A stretch of DNA of 64,000 nucleotides, taken from assembly GCA_963802905.1 (NCBI GenBank), contig CAWDKH010000008.1, positions 310,001 to 374,000 of the forward strand, read 5' to 3'. Positions 9,296 through 18,578 of this stretch are shown in pieces. The notes beneath the pieces were generated by a model. That model saw only the letters and a program-made list of their open reading frames with translations. It searched no databases and was not told where the DNA came from. The translations under genes and the position numbers were made by a program. Origin of the DNA: DASQFQ01 sp963802905. Lineage in GTDB: Bacteria > Actinomycetota > Thermoleophilia > Solirubrobacterales > Solirubrobacteraceae. Within the stretch, counting starts at the first letter, position 1; each line of letters starts with the position of its first letter.

Positions 9296-10951
9296 ATGCG
9301 TAGACACGGGATCCTCATCGCGCTGGCGGTTGCGGCCGTCGGAGCCACAGCGACACCGGCGCAGGCCGGCACGTACGCCGTCTACGCGTGCGGCGCGTAC
9401 GGCAACCACTCCTGGAGCGGCGTCGCCGCCACCGGCATCGCACGCGACACCTCGTGCGAGGGCTCAGACCCGATGGGCAACCGGGTGGGCGGGGGCGCGC
9501 GCGTGCCGCTCGGCGCCACCGGCACCACGACGTTCGCCGCGCCGAGCGGGATGACGATCGCCGACTTCACCCTCACCCGCCAGCTGACCTACCGCAACGG
9601 CGCGCCGGCCAGCAACACGCGCCGCCTGTACGCGATCTACAAGCTCGGCAGCACCGTCTTCGCCGGCGCGGGCCACTACGAGAACGCCACGCGCAACCGC
9701 CTGCAGACCCAGGGCAGCTGGTACGGCCATCCCGAGGCCAACGTCGTCGTGCCCAAGAGCACCGTCTCGCGCGCGAGCTTCCCGGCGCTCGCCGGCTACA
9801 CCGGCACCGCGACCTCGCTGCAGATCGCGGTCGGCTGCTTCAACGGCACCGTCAAGACGGCGTGCTCCGTCGCCGCCGGCGGCGGCATCTCGCACCTGAT
9901 CTCCGGCGCCCGCATCGTGCTCAACGACCCCACGCGCCCGAGCGCGGACGTCGAGGCGAGCGGCCTGCTGGCCGGCGGCCGCCGCGCCGGTTCGGACGCC
10001 GTCACGTTCGACGGGATCGACAACGGCGGCATCCGGCGCGTCGAGATCGTCGACCTCAGCGGCGGCGGCCTGGTCGGCGTCGAGGACTACAGCGCCGGCT
10101 CGCGCACCGACTCCGGCGCGACCTGCTCGTTCCGCCTCAAGAAGGCGTGCCCGAACCTCAGGAACGAGACCGTGCGGCCGACGAGACTGGCGGCCGGCCG
10201 GCGGACGCTCCGGCTGCGCGTGATCGACGCCGGCGGCAACGTGACCGAGCAGGGCCCGTACGTGGTCGACGTCGCCACGCCGTCCGACCGCGGGCCGCTC
10301 AACGGCAGCGGCGCCACCGACGGCGGCAAGCTGACCGCGCACTTCTCCGGCGGGTCCAAGACGCACAAGACGGTCGGCTACCGCAAGCGCGCGACGGTCA
10401 CCGGGCGGCTGCTGAACTCCGCCGGCCGCCCCGTCTCCGGCGCGCTGCTGAACGTGTTCACCCGCGACCGGCGCTCGAACGCCGCGTTCGTCCAGCGCTG
10501 GACCGCCAAGACCGACGCCGAAGGCCTCTACCGCGTGAAGGTCCGCGCCGCCGCCTCGCGGCTCGTCCAGGTGGCGTGGGCGTCGCACGTCCGCGATCCC
10601 AGCCCGCAGGAGAGCGCGTACGTGACGCTCAACGCGCGCGCGTCGTCCTCGCTGAAGGCCTCGCCGCGCGTGATCGGCGTCGGGCAATCGCTGCGGCTCA
10701 GCGGCACCGTCCGCGGGGTCGTGCCCTCGCGCGGCGTCCCGCTGATCTTCCAGGGCCGCAGCGGCGGCGGGCGCTACACGACGTTCGCCGACGGCCACGC
10801 CAACGGCAAGGGCCGCTTCAAGATCCGCTACCGCTTCCGCTCCGGCGGCTCGCGCGGCCACAGCTTCACGTTCCGCGTGAAGCTGCGCGGCGATGCGCGC
10901 TTCCCGTACGCGCTGGGCTACTCCAAGCGCGTGCGAGTCCGGGTGCGCTGA
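9296..10951 (+). CDS. secreted protein with Ig-like/carboxypeptidase-regulatory-like repeats, function unknown
   Basis: 551 residues with a clear signal peptide (residues 1-24, ATPAQA then GTYAVYAC). The first 190 residues are a cysteine-containing beta-rich region. Residues about 215-325 look like an Ig-type fold (TRPSADVEASG ... RRVEIVDLSGGG ... LRLRVIDAGGNVTEQ). Two further beta-sandwich modules follow (KRATVTGRLLNSAGRPVSGALLNVF near 365-390, QSLRLSGTVRGVVPSRGVPL near 460), with a very basic C-terminus. This type of multi-Ig exported protein is common in soil actinobacteria. No catalytic motif is visible; a surface or adhesion role is a guess. Confidence 0.7.
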   Translation: MRRHGILIALAVAAVGATATPAQAGTYAVYACGAYGNHSWSGVAATGIARDTSCEGSDPMGNRVGGGARVPLGATGTTTFAAPSGMTIADFTLTRQLTYRNGAPASNTRRLYAIYKLGSTVFAGAGHYENATRNRLQTQGSWYGHPEANVVVPKSTVSRASFPALAGYTGTATSLQIAVGCFNGTVKTACSVAAGGGISHLISGARIVLNDPTRPSADVEASGLLAGGRRAGSDAVTFDGIDNGGIRRVEIVDLSGGGLVGVEDYSAGSRTDSGATCSFRLKKACPNLRNETVRPTRLAAGRRTLRLRVIDAGGNVTEQGPYVVDVATPSDRGPLNGSGATDGGKLTAHFSGGSKTHKTVGYRKRATVTGRLLNSAGRPVSGALLNVFTRDRRSNAAFVQRWTAKTDAEGLYRVKVRAAASRLVQVAWASHVRDPSPQESAYVTLNARASSSLKASPRVIGVGQSLRLSGTVRGVVPSRGVPLIFQGRSGGGRYTTFADGHANGKGRFKIRYRFRSGGSRGHSFTFRVKLRGDARFPYALGYSKRVRVRVR

Positions 10952-10959
10952 GACCCAGG

Positions 10960-10965
10960 TAGGGT
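10960..10965 (+). promoter_or_regulatory. -10 element (TAGGGT), leaderless start of the SDR fusion gene
   Basis: TAGGGT lies 7 nt before the ATG at 10973. There is no Shine-Dalgarno between the previous stop and this ATG. Confidence 0.5.
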
Positions 10966-10972
10966 CCCGGCG

Positions 10973-12961
10973 ATGAGCTACTTCGTCACCGGAGCCACGG
11001 GCTTCATCGGCCGCCATCTCGTCGAGCGGCTGCTCGGGCGCGAAGGGGATATCTACGTGCTCGTGCGCGAGGGATCCGAGGACAAGCTCGAGCGCCTGCA
11101 GACCGCAGCGGGCGACCAGGCCGACCGCCTGAAGCCGGTCACCGGCGACATCTCCCAGCCCGGCCTTGGCCTCAGCGAAGAGGACAAGCAGGCGCTCAAG
11201 GGCGTCGATCACTTCTTCCACCTCGCCGCGATCTACGACATCACTGCGGACGACGAGGAGCGCAACCGCCGCCTCAACGTGCTCGGCACCCAGAACGCGG
11301 TGGACCTCGCCAACGAACTCGAGGCCAAGCGCTTCCACTTCGCCTCGTCGATCGCGGTCGCGGGCGAGCACGACGGGCTGTTCACCGAGGACGACTTCGA
11401 CGTTGAGCAGAAGCTGACGCACCCGTACCACCAGACCAAGTTCGAGGCCGAGAAGCTCGTCCGCCAGCAGGCCAAGGTCCCGTGGCGCGTCTACCGCCCG
11501 GCGATCGTCGTCGGCGACTCGCGGACCGGCGAGATGGACAAGATCGACGGCCCCTACTACTTCTTCAAGGCGATCCAGAAGGTCCGCCACGCCGTCCCGG
11601 AGTGGTTCCCGCTCGTGGGGCTCGAGGTCGGCAGGACGAACATCGTCCCGGTCGACTACGTCGCCGCCGCGATGGACCACATCGCGCACGAGGACGGGCT
11701 CGACAGCCGGGCCTTCCACCTGGTCAACCCGAAGATGCAGAAGGTCGGCGACGTCATGAACACGTTCGCGAGCGCCGGCCACGCCCCGCACATGGTCCTG
11801 CGGGTCGACAAGCGGATGACCGACATGCTGCCGAAGGGCATCCTGTCCTACGCGATGAAGCTGCCGGCCCTGAAGGACATCCGGCGCTCGGTGCTGGCCG
11901 ACATGGGCGTCCCCGACAAGGTGCTCGAGTACGTCGCGCTGGCCCCCAACTTCGACGCCCGCGACACGCGGCGCGCGCTCGAGGGCTCCGGCATCGAGCT
12001 GCCGCCGCTCGAGAGTTACGCCGACAAGCTCTGGGACTACTGGGAGCGCAACCTCGACCCCGACCTGTTCAAGGACCGCTCGTTCGAGGGCGCCGTCAAC
12101 GGCAAGACCGTGATCATCACCGGCGCCTCGAGCGGCATCGGCCTGGCCGCCGCGCACAAGATCGCCGCGGCGGGCGGGATCCCGCTGCTGGTGGCGCGCT
12201 CGGAGGACAAGCTGATCGCGGCGAAGGAGGAGATCGAGCGCAACGGCGGGACGGCCTACCACTACCCCGCCGACCTCTCCGACTACGACTCGATCGACGC
12301 GCTGGTCGAGAAGATCCGCTCCGAGCACGCCGCGATCGACATGCTCGTCAACAACGCGGGCCGCTCGATCCGGCGCTCGGTGGCCTACTCCTACGACCGC
12401 TTCCACGACTACGAGCGGACGATCAAGCTCAACTACCTGGGCACGATCAAGCTGATCCTCGGCGTGCTCCCGCACATGTCCGAGCGGAAGGCCGGGCACA
12501 TCGTCAACGTCTCCTCGATCGGCGTGCAGACGAACCCGCCGCGGTTCTCTGCGTATGTCGCTTCGAAGGCGGCGCTCGACGCCTTCACGCGCGTGGTCTC
12601 GAGCGAGACGATCGGCGACAACGTGACCTTCACGACGATCCACATGCCGCTCGTGCGGACGCCGATGATCGCTCCCACGAAGATCTACGACTCGTTCCCG
12701 ACGATCTCGCCCGACGAGGCCGCCGACCTGATCTGCGAGGCCATTCGCGCCAAGCCGAAGCAGATCAACACCCGCCTCGGAACGTTCGGCGAGGTGCTCT
12801 ACGCGCTCGCGCCGAAGGCGGTCGACCAGATCCTGCACATGGCGTACAAGGTGTTCCCCGAATCCACCAAGAAGAAGGAGGGCGAGGAAAGCAGCCCCGA
12901 GGAGCGCGCCAGCGGCGAGGCAATGGCACTCGCCCACCTCATGAAGGGCGTGCACTGGTAG
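10973..12961 (+). CDS. two-domain SDR fatty acyl-CoA reductase (Maqu_2507/AcrA1-like)
   Basis: 662 residues, the length of the fused alcohol-forming fatty acyl-CoA reductases. Residues 1-360 are an extended SDR: nucleotide-binding GATGFIG at 7-13 and catalytic YHQTK near 146. Residues 375-640 are a classical SDR: TGASSGIG near 384-391, NNAG near 462, and YVASK near 526. The C-terminal domain would reduce acyl-CoA to aldehyde or vice versa, giving fatty alcohols with NADPH; this is known for the Marinobacter and mycobacterial relatives and inferred here. A terminator-like hairpin follows directly. It stands alone, not in an operon. Confidence 0.82.
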   Translation: MSYFVTGATGFIGRHLVERLLGREGDIYVLVREGSEDKLERLQTAAGDQADRLKPVTGDISQPGLGLSEEDKQALKGVDHFFHLAAIYDITADDEERNRRLNVLGTQNAVDLANELEAKRFHFASSIAVAGEHDGLFTEDDFDVEQKLTHPYHQTKFEAEKLVRQQAKVPWRVYRPAIVVGDSRTGEMDKIDGPYYFFKAIQKVRHAVPEWFPLVGLEVGRTNIVPVDYVAAAMDHIAHEDGLDSRAFHLVNPKMQKVGDVMNTFASAGHAPHMVLRVDKRMTDMLPKGILSYAMKLPALKDIRRSVLADMGVPDKVLEYVALAPNFDARDTRRALEGSGIELPPLESYADKLWDYWERNLDPDLFKDRSFEGAVNGKTVIITGASSGIGLAAAHKIAAAGGIPLLVARSEDKLIAAKEEIERNGGTAYHYPADLSDYDSIDALVEKIRSEHAAIDMLVNNAGRSIRRSVAYSYDRFHDYERTIKLNYLGTIKLILGVLPHMSERKAGHIVNVSSIGVQTNPPRFSAYVASKAALDAFTRVVSSETIGDNVTFTTIHMPLVRTPMIAPTKIYDSFPTISPDEAADLICEAIRAKPKQINTRLGTFGEVLYALAPKAVDQILHMAYKVFPESTKKKEGEESSPEERASGEAMALAHLMKGVHW

Positions 12962-12967
12962 GGAATA

Positions 12968-12996
12968 CAGGCGCCCTTAAGGGCGTCTGCTTTCTT
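12968..12996 (+). terminator. rho-independent terminator after the SDR fusion gene
   Basis: A 9-bp stem (12968-12976 with 12981-12989, one G-T pair) closes a TTAA loop and is followed by CTTTCTT. It ends directly at the start codon region of the next gene, so the two are probably separately transcribed. Confidence 0.6.
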
Positions 12997-12997
12997 G

Positions 12998-13819
12998 ATG
13001 ATCGTGATCGACCAGCCTCACGACCTCTCGGCTGACGACGAGGCGACGCTTGTCGCCTACGTCGACGGGAACCTTGAGCCCGACGAGCGCGGGCGGGTCG
13101 AGGCGCGGGCTGCCGAGGATCCGTCGTTCGCCGCGGCGCTCGCCCTGCAGCAGCAGGGGCGCGACGCGATCCTCACCGCCAGCGAGAGCACCGGCGCGCC
13201 GCTCGCCCTGCGGACCAGCGTCGAGGCGATGGCGACGCCGCGCGGGCGCCGCCACGGGGACCGCGGGCCATCCGCACGCACTCGGCTCGGGGGGATCCGG
13301 TGGCCGGGTGCGGGGCTGGTGGCCGGCGCGGTCGCCGTTGCCCTCGCCGCCGTCGTGCTCGTCGGCGGCGGCCCGGGCATCGAGGACGTCGCGGCCGCCG
13401 CCGAGCGGCCTGCGTCCGCGCAGGTGGCCGCCGTCCCGCCGACCTCCAAGCTGCTGGACGAGAAGATCGGCGCCGTCACCTTCCCCAACTACGCGGGCAA
13501 GTTCGGCTGGAAGGCGGTGGGGACGCGCACCGACGAGATCGACGGCCGCGACACCCGCACGGTCTTCTACGAGAAGGGCGACAAGCGGATCGCCTACACC
13601 GTGGTCGACGGCGACGCGCTGTCAAAGCCCGACGACGCCGACAAGGCCACCCGCGAGGGCATCGAGCTGCGTTCGCTGACCACCTCCGACGACCGCAAGG
13701 TCGTCACCTGGGAGCGCAACGGCCAGACCTGCGTCCTGTCCGTCGTCAAGGGCGACGTCTCGCGCGACGAGCTGCTCGAGCTCGCCGCCTGGAAGGGCAT
13801 GGGCGCGGTCGATTTCTAG
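12998..13819 (+). CDS. anti-sigma-factor-like membrane protein
   Basis: About 273 residues from the ATG at 12998 (a TTG lies one codon earlier). The N-terminus resembles the zinc-less anti-sigma domain: DDEATLVAYVDGNLEPDERGRVEARAAEDPSFAAAL. One transmembrane helix at about 103-125 (GAGLVAGAVAVALAAVVLVG) and an outside domain of about 140 residues with FYEKGDKRIAYTVVDGD. The layout fits a membrane anti-sigma or sensor protein. No sigma factor gene is adjacent; the only ECF gene in the window is 7 kb away. The specific partner is unknown. Confidence 0.65.
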   Translation: MIVIDQPHDLSADDEATLVAYVDGNLEPDERGRVEARAAEDPSFAAALALQQQGRDAILTASESTGAPLALRTSVEAMATPRGRRHGDRGPSARTRLGGIRWPGAGLVAGAVAVALAAVVLVGGGPGIEDVAAAAERPASAQVAAVPPTSKLLDEKIGAVTFPNYAGKFGWKAVGTRTDEIDGRDTRTVFYEKGDKRIAYTVVDGDALSKPDDADKATREGIELRSLTTSDDRKVVTWERNGQTCVLSVVKGDVSRDELLELAAWKGMGAVDF

Positions 13820-13842
13820 AGCGTGGGTCTCTCACCGCGGGT

Positions 13843-13891
13843 TTCGCCCCCTGGGCGAATACCCGATAGGGAACCTGGCCCCCTGGGCCAG
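13843..13891. terminator. tandem hairpins between convergent genes
   Basis: Two 7-bp stems with CCT loops lie back to back: TTCGCCC/GGGCGAA (13843-13859) and CTGGCCC/GGGCCAG (13875-13891). Both share the CCCCCTGGG centre. They sit between the anti-sigma-like gene and the convergent ABC permease gene, so may stop transcription both ways; the T-run on the plus strand (CGTTTCCCTT) is modest. Confidence 0.5.
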
Positions 13892-13899
13892 CGTTTCCC

Positions 13900-14712
13900 T
13901 TACGCGGACCGCGACTCCCACGAGAACCCGCGGATCGCGAGCGTCAGGCCGGCGGCGGCCCACACCGCGAGCACGACGATCGCGACCATGTGGTGCCCGG
14001 CGCCCTCGCCGAGGACGATCGACCCCTGGAGCCCGTCGATCAGGTGCTTGAGCGGCAGCACCTGGGCGACGTCGCTGATGACCGTCGGCGCGACGTTCTC
14101 GTCGTAGAAGACGCCGGAGATGAAGATCATGGGCAGGAACGCGGCGTTGACGTAGGCGGGCGCGGCGTCGAAGTTCGGGATCGCGTGTGAGAGCGAGACG
14201 CCGAGCGAGGCGAAGCAGATCACGCCGAGCACGACGAACAGCCACAGCGAGAACCAGTCCTGCGGCCAGTCGAGCCCGAACAGCAGGTGCCCGGAGAACG
14301 TGATGATGAGGATCTGCAGCACGGTGTTGGTGACCGCGCTGCCGGCGATCCCCGCCAGGTAGGCCGAGGTCGGCAGCGGCGTCCCGCGCACGCGCTTGAG
14401 GATCCCCTGCTCGCGCAGCGCCGTGATGTTGAACGCGAGCGCGTTGAAGGTCGTCGACATCACCGCCATGCCGGCGATGCCCGGCACGAGGATCTCGAGC
14501 TGCTCCTTGTTGCCGGAGAGGATCGCGCCGAACAGGCCGAGGAACAGCAGCGGCAGCAGGAAATTGAAGAACGCCGCGCTCGGGTTGCGCCAGAACATCT
14601 TGCGCTCGAGCCGGTACTGGCGCCAGCTGAGCCCGCGCCAGCTCTGCGGGGCCGGGCGGCGGGTGGCGGCATCGCCGCGCGAGCGGCCGCGGTCGATGAC
14701 GTGCTCGTTCAT
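13900..14712 (-). CDS. ABC-2 type exporter permease
   Basis: 270-residue permease with six predicted transmembrane helices of the ABC-2 (DrrB-like) family: NPSAAFFNFLLPLLFLGLFG near residue 44, a conserved MAVMSTTFNALAFNI stretch, LKRVRGTPLP after it, and the LPLKHLIDGLQ motif near 215. The ATG at 14710-14712 overlaps the stop codon of the upstream ATPase gene (ATGA), so both are made together. It probably forms a drug or lipid exporter with that ATPase. Confidence 0.88.
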   Translation of the reverse strand: MNEHVIDRGRSRGDAATRRPAPQSWRGLSWRQYRLERKMFWRNPSAAFFNFLLPLLFLGLFGAILSGNKEQLEILVPGIAGMAVMSTTFNALAFNITALREQGILKRVRGTPLPTSAYLAGIAGSAVTNTVLQILIITFSGHLLFGLDWPQDWFSLWLFVVLGVICFASLGVSLSHAIPNFDAAPAYVNAAFLPMIFISGVFYDENVAPTVISDVAQVLPLKHLIDGLQGSIVLGEGAGHHMVAIVVLAVWAAAGLTLAIRGFSWESRSA

Positions 14713-15560
14713 TGCCCGTCTACCTCGGCGGTCAGCTCGAGGTAGACCTCCTCGAGGCTGGGCCGCGTCACGCTCAGGTCCTCGAGGCGCTCGCCGCGCG
14801 CCAGCGCCTCGCCGGTCAGCTCGTGCAGCAGCGTCGTCGGGTCCTCGGTCTCGCGCGTGTGCTCCCCGTCGGGCCCGCGCCAGGACACCAGCGAGCGGCC
14901 CGAGCCCGCCCCCAGCGAGGATGGCGGCCCCTCGACGAGGATCCGGCCGTCCTTGATGATCGCCACGCGGTCGGCCAGCGCCTGCGCCTCGTCGAGGTAG
15001 TGCGTCGTCAGCAGCACGGTCTTGCCGAGCTCCTTGAGCGAGCGCACCGTGCCCCACGCGGCGCGCCGCGCAGCGGGGTCGAAGCCGGTGGTCGGCTCGT
15101 CGAGGAACACCAGCTCGGGATCCCCGACCAGCGCGAGCGCGAGGTCGAGCCGGCGCTGCTGGCCGCCCGACAGCTTGTTGGCGCGCTGCTCCGCGCTCTG
15201 CTCGAGGCCGACGATCGAGATGACCTCCTCGACGTCGCGCGGGCGCGGGTAGAAGCCCGCCCAGTGCGCCACCGACTCGCGCACCGTCAGGTACTGGTAG
15301 ATGCCCGAGCTCTGCAGCACGATCCCCATCCGGGCCCGCAGGTCGGGGTCGCGGCTGGCCGGGTCGTAGCCGAGCACGGACACGCGACCTGCGCTGCGGT
15401 TGCGGTAGCCCTCGAGGATCTCGACGGTCGTCGTCTTGCCCGCCCCGTTGGGGCCGAGCAGGCCGAATATCTCGCCACGGCGGACCTCGAAATCGATGCC
15501 CTGCACCGCCGCCCGCTCGTCGTAGACCTTGGTCAGGCCTTGCACCTCGATCGCGGTCAC
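14709..15560 (-). CDS. ABC exporter ATP-binding protein (DrrA-like)
   Basis: 283-residue ATPase with Walker A GPNGAGKTTT near 39-48, Q-loop LQSSGIYQYLTV, signature LSGGQQRRLDLA, Walker B LVFLDEPTTGFDP and H-loop TTHYLDEAQ. A C-terminal extension of about 70 residues (DGEHTRETEDPTTLLHEL) is typical of the drug-resistance subfamily. The start is taken as GTG at 15558-15560 (VTAIEVQGLTKVYDER), since no other start lies close and homology begins there; the plus-strand ppx gene starts 31 bp away. Confidence 0.9.
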   Translation of the reverse strand: MTAIEVQGLTKVYDERAAVQGIDFEVRRGEIFGLLGPNGAGKTTTVEILEGYRNRSAGRVSVLGYDPASRDPDLRARMGIVLQSSGIYQYLTVRESVAHWAGFYPRPRDVEEVISIVGLEQSAEQRANKLSGGQQRRLDLALALVGDPELVFLDEPTTGFDPAARRAAWGTVRSLKELGKTVLLTTHYLDEAQALADRVAIIKDGRILVEGPPSSLGAGSGRSLVSWRGPDGEHTRETEDPTTLLHELTGEALARGERLEDLSVTRPSLEEVYLELTAEVDGQ

Positions 15561-15591
15561 CGGGCCATGATGGCAACATCGCCCTCGCCGA

Positions 15592-16476
15592 ATGCTCTGC
15601 GCCTGCATCGACATCGGGTCCAACACGACGCGCGTGCTGGTCGCCGACGTCGTGGATGGCCACCTCCGGGAGGTGGTCCAGCAACGCGCGTTCACCCGCA
15701 TCGGCAAGGGCCTCAAGGGCGGCGAGATCCCGCCCGCGAAGACCGCGGAGGTCGCGGCCGTGGTGGCCGAGCAGCGGGCGCTCGTCGAGCAGCTCGGCTG
15801 CGCGGCGGTGCGCGTGGTCGCGACCGCGGCGATCCGCACATGCGCCAACGCCGCCGAGTTCACCGCGGCGCTGCGCGAGCACGGCGGCGTCGAGGTCGAG
15901 GTGCTCGACGGGCCCGAGGAGGCGCGACTCGCGTTCCTGGGCGCGACGCGCACGCTCGGCGAGCCGCTCGAGGGCAGCGTCGGGGTGGTCGACGTCGGCG
16001 GCGGCTCGACCGAGCTGGCGATCGGCACGCTGGCCGGCGGCGCGACCTGGTCGGAGTCCTTCCGCGTCGGCTCCGGGCTGCTGACCGACAGCTACCGCCG
16101 CTCCGACCCGCCGTCGGCGGCCGAGCTGCACACGATGCGCGAGCACGCCCACGGCGTCTTCGAGGGGCTCGCCCTGCCCCCGGTCGACGCGGCCGTTGCA
16201 GTCGGCGGCAGCGCTGCGTCGTTGCGGCGCCTGGTCGGCGCCGTGCTCGACGCTGAGTCCCTGCAACGCGCCTTGCGCGTGCTCGCCGCCGAGCCTGCGG
16301 ACGCCGTTGCAGAGCGATTCTCGATCGACCGGCAACGGGTGCTTCTCATGCCCGCTGGGCTGACCGTCCTCGACGCCGCCGCGAGCGCGCTGGGGCGCCC
16401 CCTGCGGATCGGGCGCGGGGGATTACGCGAGGGTGTCATCCTCGAATTGGCGGGCGGTAGGATCGATCGCTTGTGA
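15592..16476 (+). CDS. ppx: exopolyphosphatase/guanosine pentaphosphatase (Ppx/GppA)
   Basis: 294-residue member of the Ppx/GppA family, of the short (about 300-residue) actinobacterial type. Sugar-kinase/actin-fold motifs: DIGSNTTRVLVADV at 7-20, catalytic-glutamate region ATAAIRTCAN and DGPEEARLAFLG, and phosphate-binding DVGGGSTELAIG near 133-144. It degrades polyphosphate from the end, or (p)ppGpp. Its stop overlaps the GTG of ppk by 4 bases (GTGA), so synthesis and breakdown of polyphosphate are co-expressed. Confidence 0.93.
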   Translation: MLCACIDIGSNTTRVLVADVVDGHLREVVQQRAFTRIGKGLKGGEIPPAKTAEVAAVVAEQRALVEQLGCAAVRVVATAAIRTCANAAEFTAALREHGGVEVEVLDGPEEARLAFLGATRTLGEPLEGSVGVVDVGGGSTELAIGTLAGGATWSESFRVGSGLLTDSYRRSDPPSAAELHTMREHAHGVFEGLALPPVDAAVAVGGSAASLRRLVGAVLDAESLQRALRVLAAEPADAVAERFSIDRQRVLLMPAGLTVLDAAASALGRPLRIGRGGLREGVILELAGGRIDRL

Positions 16477-18578
16477 GCGCCGTCGAAGAGCCAGAGGTCG
16501 CCGAGCTCGATCTCGAAGACCCCGATCTGTACTTCAACCGCGAGCTGTCGTGGCTGGAGTTCAACCAGCGCGTGATCGAGCTCGCGGAGGACCAGTCCGT
16601 ACCGCTGCTCGAGCGGCTGAAGTTCGTCGCGATCGCCTCCAACAACCTCGACGAGTTCTTCATGGTCCGGGTCGCGGGCCTGCACGACCAGGTCGACGCC
16701 GGCATCGACACACCGCTCCAGGACGGCCGTACCCCGCGCCAGACGCTCGACGCGATCCGCGCCAAGGTCGCCGACCACATGGAGCGCCAGGCGCGCGCGC
16801 TGCAGGAGGACCTGCGCCCGGCGCTGGACGAGCACGGCATCCGCGTCGTCCGCCTCGACGACGTGTCCGCCGACGAGCAAGAGCGCCTCGACGAGCGCTT
16901 CCGGCGCCAGATCTTCCCGGTCCTGACGCCGCTCGCGGTCGGCCTCGGGCGCCCGTTCCCCTACATCTCCAACCTCTCGCTGTCGCTCGGCGTCGTCGTC
17001 CACGACCCGGTCAGCCACACGCAGGTGTTCGCCCGCGTGAAGGTGCCGACCGAGATGCTGCCGCGCTTCGTGCCGCTGGCCGACGGGCACACCTTCGTGC
17101 CGCTCGAGGAGCTGATCGCCAAGCACCTCGACCAGCTCTTCCCAGGTATGGAGATCGTCGACACCGCGGTCTTCCGCGTCACCCGCGACGCCGACTTCAC
17201 GGTCTCCGACGAGGCCGACGACCTGCTCCAGGCGGTCGAGGACGAGCTACGGCGCCGGCGCTTCGGCGAGGTCGTGCGCGTCGAGGTCGAGGCCGAGATG
17301 AGCCGCGAGATGCGCGAGCAGCTCGTGCGCGCGCTCGAGGCCGAGGACCAGGACGTCTTCGCGATCGACGGACTGCTCGACCTCAACGACCTGTGGGAGA
17401 TCGTGAAGATCCACGGCTACCCGGAGCTGCGCGACGCGCCGTGGACGCCGCTCACGCAGCCGCGGCTGCTGCCCCAGGAGTCCGAGGAGGTCGACGTGAT
17501 GGCCTCGATGCGCGAGGGCGACATCCTCCTGCACCACCCCTACGACTCGTTCTCGAGCTCGGTCGAGCGGCTCGTCACGGAGGCGGTCAACGACCCCGAC
17601 GTCCTCGCGATCAAGCAGACCGTGTACCGCACCAGCGACGACTCGCCGCTGGTGCCGGCGCTGATCCGCGCCGCCGAGCGCGGCAAGCAGGCGGTCTGCC
17701 TGGTGGAGCTGAAGGCGCGCTTCGACGAGCGCGCGAACATCACCTGGGCGAGAGCGATGGAAGAGGCCGGCGTGCACGTCGTCTACGGCCTGCCGTCGCT
17801 CAAGACACACGCCAAGTGCATCCTCATCATCCGCCGCGAGGGCGACGGCGTCCGCAACTACGTCCACGTCGGCACCGGCAACTACCACCCGAAGACGGCG
17901 CGCCTCTACACCGACTTCGGGCTGCTGACCTGCGACGACCGCATCGGCGCCGACGTCGCGGACATGTTCAACTTCCTCACCGGCTTCGGCCGCCCGCGGC
18001 GCTACCGCCAGGTGCTCGTCGCCCCCGCGCACCTGCGCGACGGGATCATCGCCGAGATCGAGCGCACGATCGAGGCCAAGCGCGAGGGCAAGCACGCGCG
18101 GATCGCGCTGAAGATGAACTCGCTCGTCGACCGGCGCTGCATCCGCGCGCTATACGGCGCCTCCCAGGCCGGTGTCCCCGTCGACCTCAACATCCGCGGC
18201 ATCTGCTGCCTGCGGCCGGGCGTGCCGGGCGTCTCGGAGAACATTCGCGTCTCCTCGATCGTCGGCCGCTTCCTCGAGCACTCGCGGATCTACGCGTTCG
18301 AGCGCGACCAGGCCCGCCAGGTCTACATCGGCTCGGCGGATCTGATGCCGCGCAACCTCGACACGCGGGTCGAGCTGCTCGCCCCGGTGCGGGACGAGGC
18401 GCTGCGGTCGGACCTGCTGGACACGTTGGAGCGCTGCTTCGCGGACGACACCAACGCCTGGGAGCTCGGTCAGGACGGCAGCTGGACGCGCCGCACGCCG
18501 CAGGGCCCGGAGCCCCGCAACGTGCAGCGCGAGCTGATGACGGGGCACGCGGCGCGCGCCCCGTCAGAGCCTGCTTAG
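16473..18578 (+). CDS. ppk: polyphosphate kinase PPK1
   Basis: 701 residues, normal for PPK1. Makes polyphosphate from ATP. N-domain FNRELSWLEFNQRV at 21-34 and IASNNLDEFFMVRV near 54-67; catalytic core with the phosphorylated histidine H446 in LKTHAKC, then NYVHVGTGNYHPKTARLYTD (462-481), and the C2 region NIRGICCLRPGVPGVSENI. Starts with GTG, coupled to ppx. The 3' end overlaps the convergent RTX-like gene by 4 bp. Together with the pst island 10 kb away this region is rich in phosphate storage and uptake genes. Confidence 0.97.
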   Translation: MSAVEEPEVAELDLEDPDLYFNRELSWLEFNQRVIELAEDQSVPLLERLKFVAIASNNLDEFFMVRVAGLHDQVDAGIDTPLQDGRTPRQTLDAIRAKVADHMERQARALQEDLRPALDEHGIRVVRLDDVSADEQERLDERFRRQIFPVLTPLAVGLGRPFPYISNLSLSLGVVVHDPVSHTQVFARVKVPTEMLPRFVPLADGHTFVPLEELIAKHLDQLFPGMEIVDTAVFRVTRDADFTVSDEADDLLQAVEDELRRRRFGEVVRVEVEAEMSREMREQLVRALEAEDQDVFAIDGLLDLNDLWEIVKIHGYPELRDAPWTPLTQPRLLPQESEEVDVMASMREGDILLHHPYDSFSSSVERLVTEAVNDPDVLAIKQTVYRTSDDSPLVPALIRAAERGKQAVCLVELKARFDERANITWARAMEEAGVHVVYGLPSLKTHAKCILIIRREGDGVRNYVHVGTGNYHPKTARLYTDFGLLTCDDRIGADVADMFNFLTGFGRPRRYRQVLVAPAHLRDGIIAEIERTIEAKREGKHARIALKMNSLVDRRCIRALYGASQAGVPVDLNIRGICCLRPGVPGVSENIRVSSIVGRFLEHSRIYAFERDQARQVYIGSADLMPRNLDTRVELLAPVRDEALRSDLLDTLERCFADDTNAWELGQDGSWTRRTPQGPEPRNVQRELMTGHAARAPSEPA

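Noticed and set aside
9464..12955. 1163-codon open frame on the minus strand
   Set aside because: It runs antisense to the secreted protein and SDR fusion, has low-complexity V/R/D-rich composition without motifs, and is a by-product of high GC third positions.
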